From contig CAINCZ010000027.1 in NCBI GenBank assembly GCA_903847195.1, positions 1 through 8,249 on the forward strand: a stretch of DNA of 8,249 nt, in the 5' to 3' direction. The DNA is from an uncultured Acidobacteriota bacterium. Lineage in GTDB: Bacteria; Acidobacteriota; Terriglobia; Terriglobales; CAINCZ01. The notes beneath the pieces are model-generated. The model worked only from the letters and a program-made list of their open reading frames with translations, was not told the DNA's origin and ran no database searches. Of this stretch, positions 6,479 through 8,249 are shown piece after piece (position 1 is the first letter of the stretch; every line of letters begins with the position of its first letter). The translations under genes were made by a program, and so were the position numbers.

Positions 6479-6511
6479 GCCAACGATTACCGCCGGAACT
6501 TCTGCCCCGGC

Positions 6512-6540
6512 ATGATAAGCCCGACCGCCGCCCCGTTCAA
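6512..6540 (-). promoter_or_regulatory. Sigma-70-type promoter of the nitroreductase gene
   Basis: On the minus strand TTGAAC (6535-6540, 4 of 6 to consensus) and TATCAT (6512-6517, 5 of 6) are separated by exactly 17 bases. Transcription would start near 6505, leaving a 5' leader of about 38 nt to the GTG. Confidence 0.6.
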
Positions 6541-6555
6541 GGCCGCAGTTGTTGG

Positions 6556-6591
6556 AAAAACAAGGGAAGCGGACAGGTCCCCGCACGGACC
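6556..6591 (-). terminator. Possible weak terminator after the NrfD-like gene
   Basis: On the minus strand GGTCC and GGACC (6576-6591), or alternatively GCGGG and TCCGC across 6569-6584, form short 5-bp GC stems. The run TTTTT at 6556-6560 lies 8 or more bases further on. The gap and short stems make this a weak candidate, and read-through into the nitroreductase is possible. Confidence 0.3.
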
Positions 6592-6608
6592 CGCCCGCAT
6601 GCTGCTTG

Positions 6609-7637
6609 TTATGCTTCCACGGCCTTCGACCAGTACCGGTAGATGAGCCCGGCCAGCGCGGCCACTCCGAGGATGGCGACCGCCTCGGCAATCGACGGCC
6701 AGTAGCTCGCCGCCGGGATGCCTTCCAGCCACGCCTGCGCCTGGCCTGCCGGCAGGTACCACAGCTTCTCCAGCAGCACGCCCAGCACGGCCAGTCCCGC
6801 CGCCGTGCGGTACGCCTGTCCCTTCAGCATCACCAGCGGCACGATCAACCCGACCACCAGATGCAGCCAGAACAGCCCGCTCGCCAGCACCCACGCCGAC
6901 TCTTCGCCGGTGCGCGGAGCGCCGCCTACCAGCCCGCTCAGCGCCTCGGCCACCACCAGCACCAGGTTCAGCCACAGCATCGCCCGCAGCCCCTGCCGCA
7001 GCCGCTGCTGCACCTCGTAGCCTTCCACCTGCAACGCCAGTCCCTGGCCGGCAATCGCCGCGCCCACCAGGAAGCTCACCAGCGTGCGCCCGCCCGTCCA
7101 CAGCGAACGCGCCGCCTGTCCGCTCAGCATCCACGCCTCCACCGCGATCAGCGCGATGCCCAGCGCCACCGTCAACCAGCCGAGTGCGCTGGAGCCGGGC
7201 GCCTTCTGGTACAGCATCACCAGGGTCAGAATGAAGACGATCCCCAGCAGCCAGGCGTCCCAGGTCATCAGCGACCCGAACCGGAACCCGATCGCCAGCC
7301 GCCACAGCGCCAGCGGCGAGCCCACGTCCATCGTGATCAGCACCCCCGCCGCGATGAAGCTGGACAGCGCCAGCGTCAGCAGCTTGCCCCGGGTTGCCAC
7401 CGCCGAACAGCCGCAGCGCGCGCCGGCCACGCTCACCGCCAGCAACCCCACGCCCGCACCTGCGGCCGTGAAGAAGCCCGCAATGTAGCCGCCCCACACC
7501 ACCTGCTGTCCCAGTCCGGTCACGCCCAACCCGGCGATCAGTTGATAAATCCACACCACCAGCCACAGCGCCGCCAATACCCACACCCAGGTCGGCGCCG
7601 ACACCTTCTGCTTTCCTACATTCGCTGCAGTCGCCAT
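6609..7637 (-). CDS. NrfD/PsrC-type membrane subunit of a quinone-linked oxidoreductase
   Basis: This 342-residue integral membrane protein has about eight to nine hydrophobic segments, the usual form of NrfD/PsrC/TtrC anchors that exchange electrons and protons with the quinone pool. Family-like motifs are WGGYIAGFF (48-56; NrfD proteins have WGxYI near the first helices), MDVGSPLALW (103-112; compare the DLGRP motif), SLMTWDAWLLG (122-132; the highly characteristic S-x-MTWDxW stretch) and LLEKLWYLPAG (288-298). There is no haem-binding CxxCH, which argues against a cytochrome b or c role. The ATG at 7637 has AGGAGG six bases upstream. That site overlaps the TAG stop of the preceding iron-sulfur gene (10 nt between stop and start), so the two are coupled. 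NrfD-type subunits serve polysulfide, tetrathionate, nitrite, arsenate or unknown reductases and oxidases; the catalytic partner is outside the window. Confidence 0.85.
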   Translation of the reverse strand: MATAANVGKQKVSAPTWVWVLAALWLVVWIYQLIAGLGVTGLGQQVVWGGYIAGFFTAAGAGVGLLAVSVAGARCGCSAVATRGKLLTLALSSFIAAGVLITMDVGSPLALWRLAIGFRFGSLMTWDAWLLGIVFILTLVMLYQKAPGSSALGWLTVALGIALIAVEAWMLSGQAARSLWTGGRTLVSFLVGAAIAGQGLALQVEGYEVQQRLRQGLRAMLWLNLVLVVAEALSGLVGGAPRTGEESAWVLASGLFWLHLVVGLIVPLVMLKGQAYRTAAGLAVLGVLLEKLWYLPAGQAQAWLEGIPAASYWPSIAEAVAILGVAALAGLIYRYWSKAVEA

Positions 7638-7643
7638 CTCTCG

Positions 7644-7649
7644 CCTCCT
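7644..7649 (-). promoter_or_regulatory. Ribosome binding site of the NrfD-like gene overlapping the upstream stop codon
   Basis: AGGAGG on the minus strand, overlapping the TAG stop of the iron-sulfur subunit (TAGGAGG) and six bases before the ATG at 7637. This is a classic layout for translational coupling within a complex. Confidence 0.7.
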
Positions 7650-8244
7650 AGGCCGGCAGGTAATACACCGAGGGGCGTGTGCCCAGCTCGGCCCGCAGTT
7701 GGTAGCCGCCCCGCTTCGCGATCAACTTCGATACCTCGCTCTGCGGATCGTCCAGATCGCCGAAGAAACGCGCCTTCGCCGGACACGTCTCCACGCACTT
7801 GGGCACCTCTTTGGCCGCTACCCGGTCGGCGCAGAAGTTGCACTTGCCCACCTTGCCCGCCTCGTGGTCGCCCACCTTCGTCTCTTCAAACGGCGTCAGC
7901 TTCTGCCCCACGTAGGCCGGCTTCAACGCGCTGTAGTTGAACCCGCGCGCGTTGTACGGGCAGGCCACCATGCAGTAGCGGCAGCCGATGCACTTGTCGG
8001 CCGTGACCGTCACGGTGCCGTCGGCCTGCTTGGCCGTCGCCCCCGTCGGACACGCCGTCTCGCACGGCGGCTTCTCGCAGTGCATGCAAAGAATCGGCGT
8101 GAAGGTCGGTTTCGCGTTCGGGTACTTGCCGATCTCCGACACCAGCACCCGCCCCCAGAACACTCCCGGCGGCGTCCCGTTCTTCTGCTTGCAGGCCACC
8201 GTGCACGCCTGGCAGCCCACGCAACGGTTCAGATCGATTACCAT
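7648..8244 (-). CDS. Four-cluster [4Fe-4S] electron-transfer subunit (PsrB/NrfC/DmsB type), possibly cut at its N-terminus
   Basis: This 198-residue ferredoxin-like protein relays electrons between a catalytic subunit and the NrfD-like membrane subunit. Sixteen cysteines form four complete [4Fe-4S] motifs: C8-C11-C14-C18, C53-C56-C61-C65, C85-C88-C91-C95 and C135-C138-C150-C154. The arrangement is that of CISM-family subunits. The C-terminal GDLDDPQSEVSKLIA and ELGTRPSVYYL stretches match the PsrB/TtrB/NrfC group. There is no twin-arginine signal in the visible part. The ATG at 8244 is the first in view, but relatives usually have several residues before MVIDL, and an in-frame GGG precedes it, so the true start may be beyond the window edge. 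The NrfD-like gene follows 10 nt after its stop. The missing catalytic subunit (often a molybdopterin enzyme) is expected upstream, off the right edge. Confidence 0.9.
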   Translation of the reverse strand: MVIDLNRCVGCQACTVACKQKNGTPPGVFWGRVLVSEIGKYPNAKPTFTPILCMHCEKPPCETACPTGATAKQADGTVTVTADKCIGCRYCMVACPYNARGFNYSALKPAYVGQKLTPFEETKVGDHEAGKVGKCNFCADRVAAKEVPKCVETCPAKARFFGDLDDPQSEVSKLIAKRGGYQLRAELGTRPSVYYLPA

Positions 8245-8249
8245 CCCTA

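Noticed and set aside
5608..6483. Minus-strand open frame of 291 codons overlapping the nitroreductase
   Set aside because: It reads the nitroreductase gene in another frame and passes through its terminator. Its Gly/Arg-rich product shows no motif and there is no fitting ribosome site.
6549..7940. Long plus-strand open frame of 463 codons
   Set aside because: It runs antisense across the NrfD-like gene and into the iron-sulfur gene, both of which have clear family motifs. Its product is low-complexity and rich in Gln, His, Arg and Pro, as expected of a shadow frame in GC-rich DNA.

Overview
The window is a GC-rich bacterial chromosomal segment in which every supported gene lies on the minus strand, so transcription runs from high to low coordinates. 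Signal peptides, an exported flavoenzyme and a membrane-anchored iron-sulfur oxidoreductase module suggest a Gram-negative (diderm) organism. The mix of an ACS-family carboxylate/sugar-acid transporter, a long-LivH plus fused LivM-LivG transporter and a CISM module would fit an Acidobacteriota or Proteobacteria member. That placement is inference; no rRNA or other marker gene is present. No tRNA, rRNA, CRISPR array, insertion sequence or phage gene was seen.

In transcription order the layout is as follows. (1) 8249-6609: a four-cluster [4Fe-4S] electron-transfer subunit (PsrB/NrfC/DmsB type, possibly cut at its N-terminus by the window edge) followed by an NrfD/PsrC-type membrane subunit. These are the wiring and membrane-anchor subunits of a complex iron-sulfur molybdoenzyme or related quinone-linked respiratory complex, whose catalytic subunit is not in the window. 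(2) 6540-5745: a single-gene unit with its own sigma-70-like promoter (TTGAAC-17-TATCAT), an exported SagB/ThcOx-type nitroreductase and a strong 12-bp terminator hairpin. (3) 5745-1773: an ABC transporter unit of the branched-chain amino acid (HAAT) type, livH - livM-livG fusion - livF, translationally coupled by 4-base and 1-base overlaps and closed by an 11-bp terminator. It is preceded by a perfect TATAAT and a leader of about 225 nt. No livK (substrate-binding protein) is present. (4) 1653 to the left edge: a promoter with a consensus TTGACA, an ACS-family MFS transporter, and the N-terminus of a 3-hydroxyacyl-CoA-dehydrogenase-family NAD-dependent oxidoreductase. The last pair is probably one uptake-plus-oxidation unit.

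The most interesting points are the fused LivM-LivG protein with a degenerate ABC signature, which implies two unequal ATP sites when paired with LivF; the long structured leader without a leader peptide before livH; and the self-contained exported nitroreductase beside a respiratory oxidoreductase operon. I see no wholly new system: each gene belongs to a known family and the novelty is in architecture and regulation.
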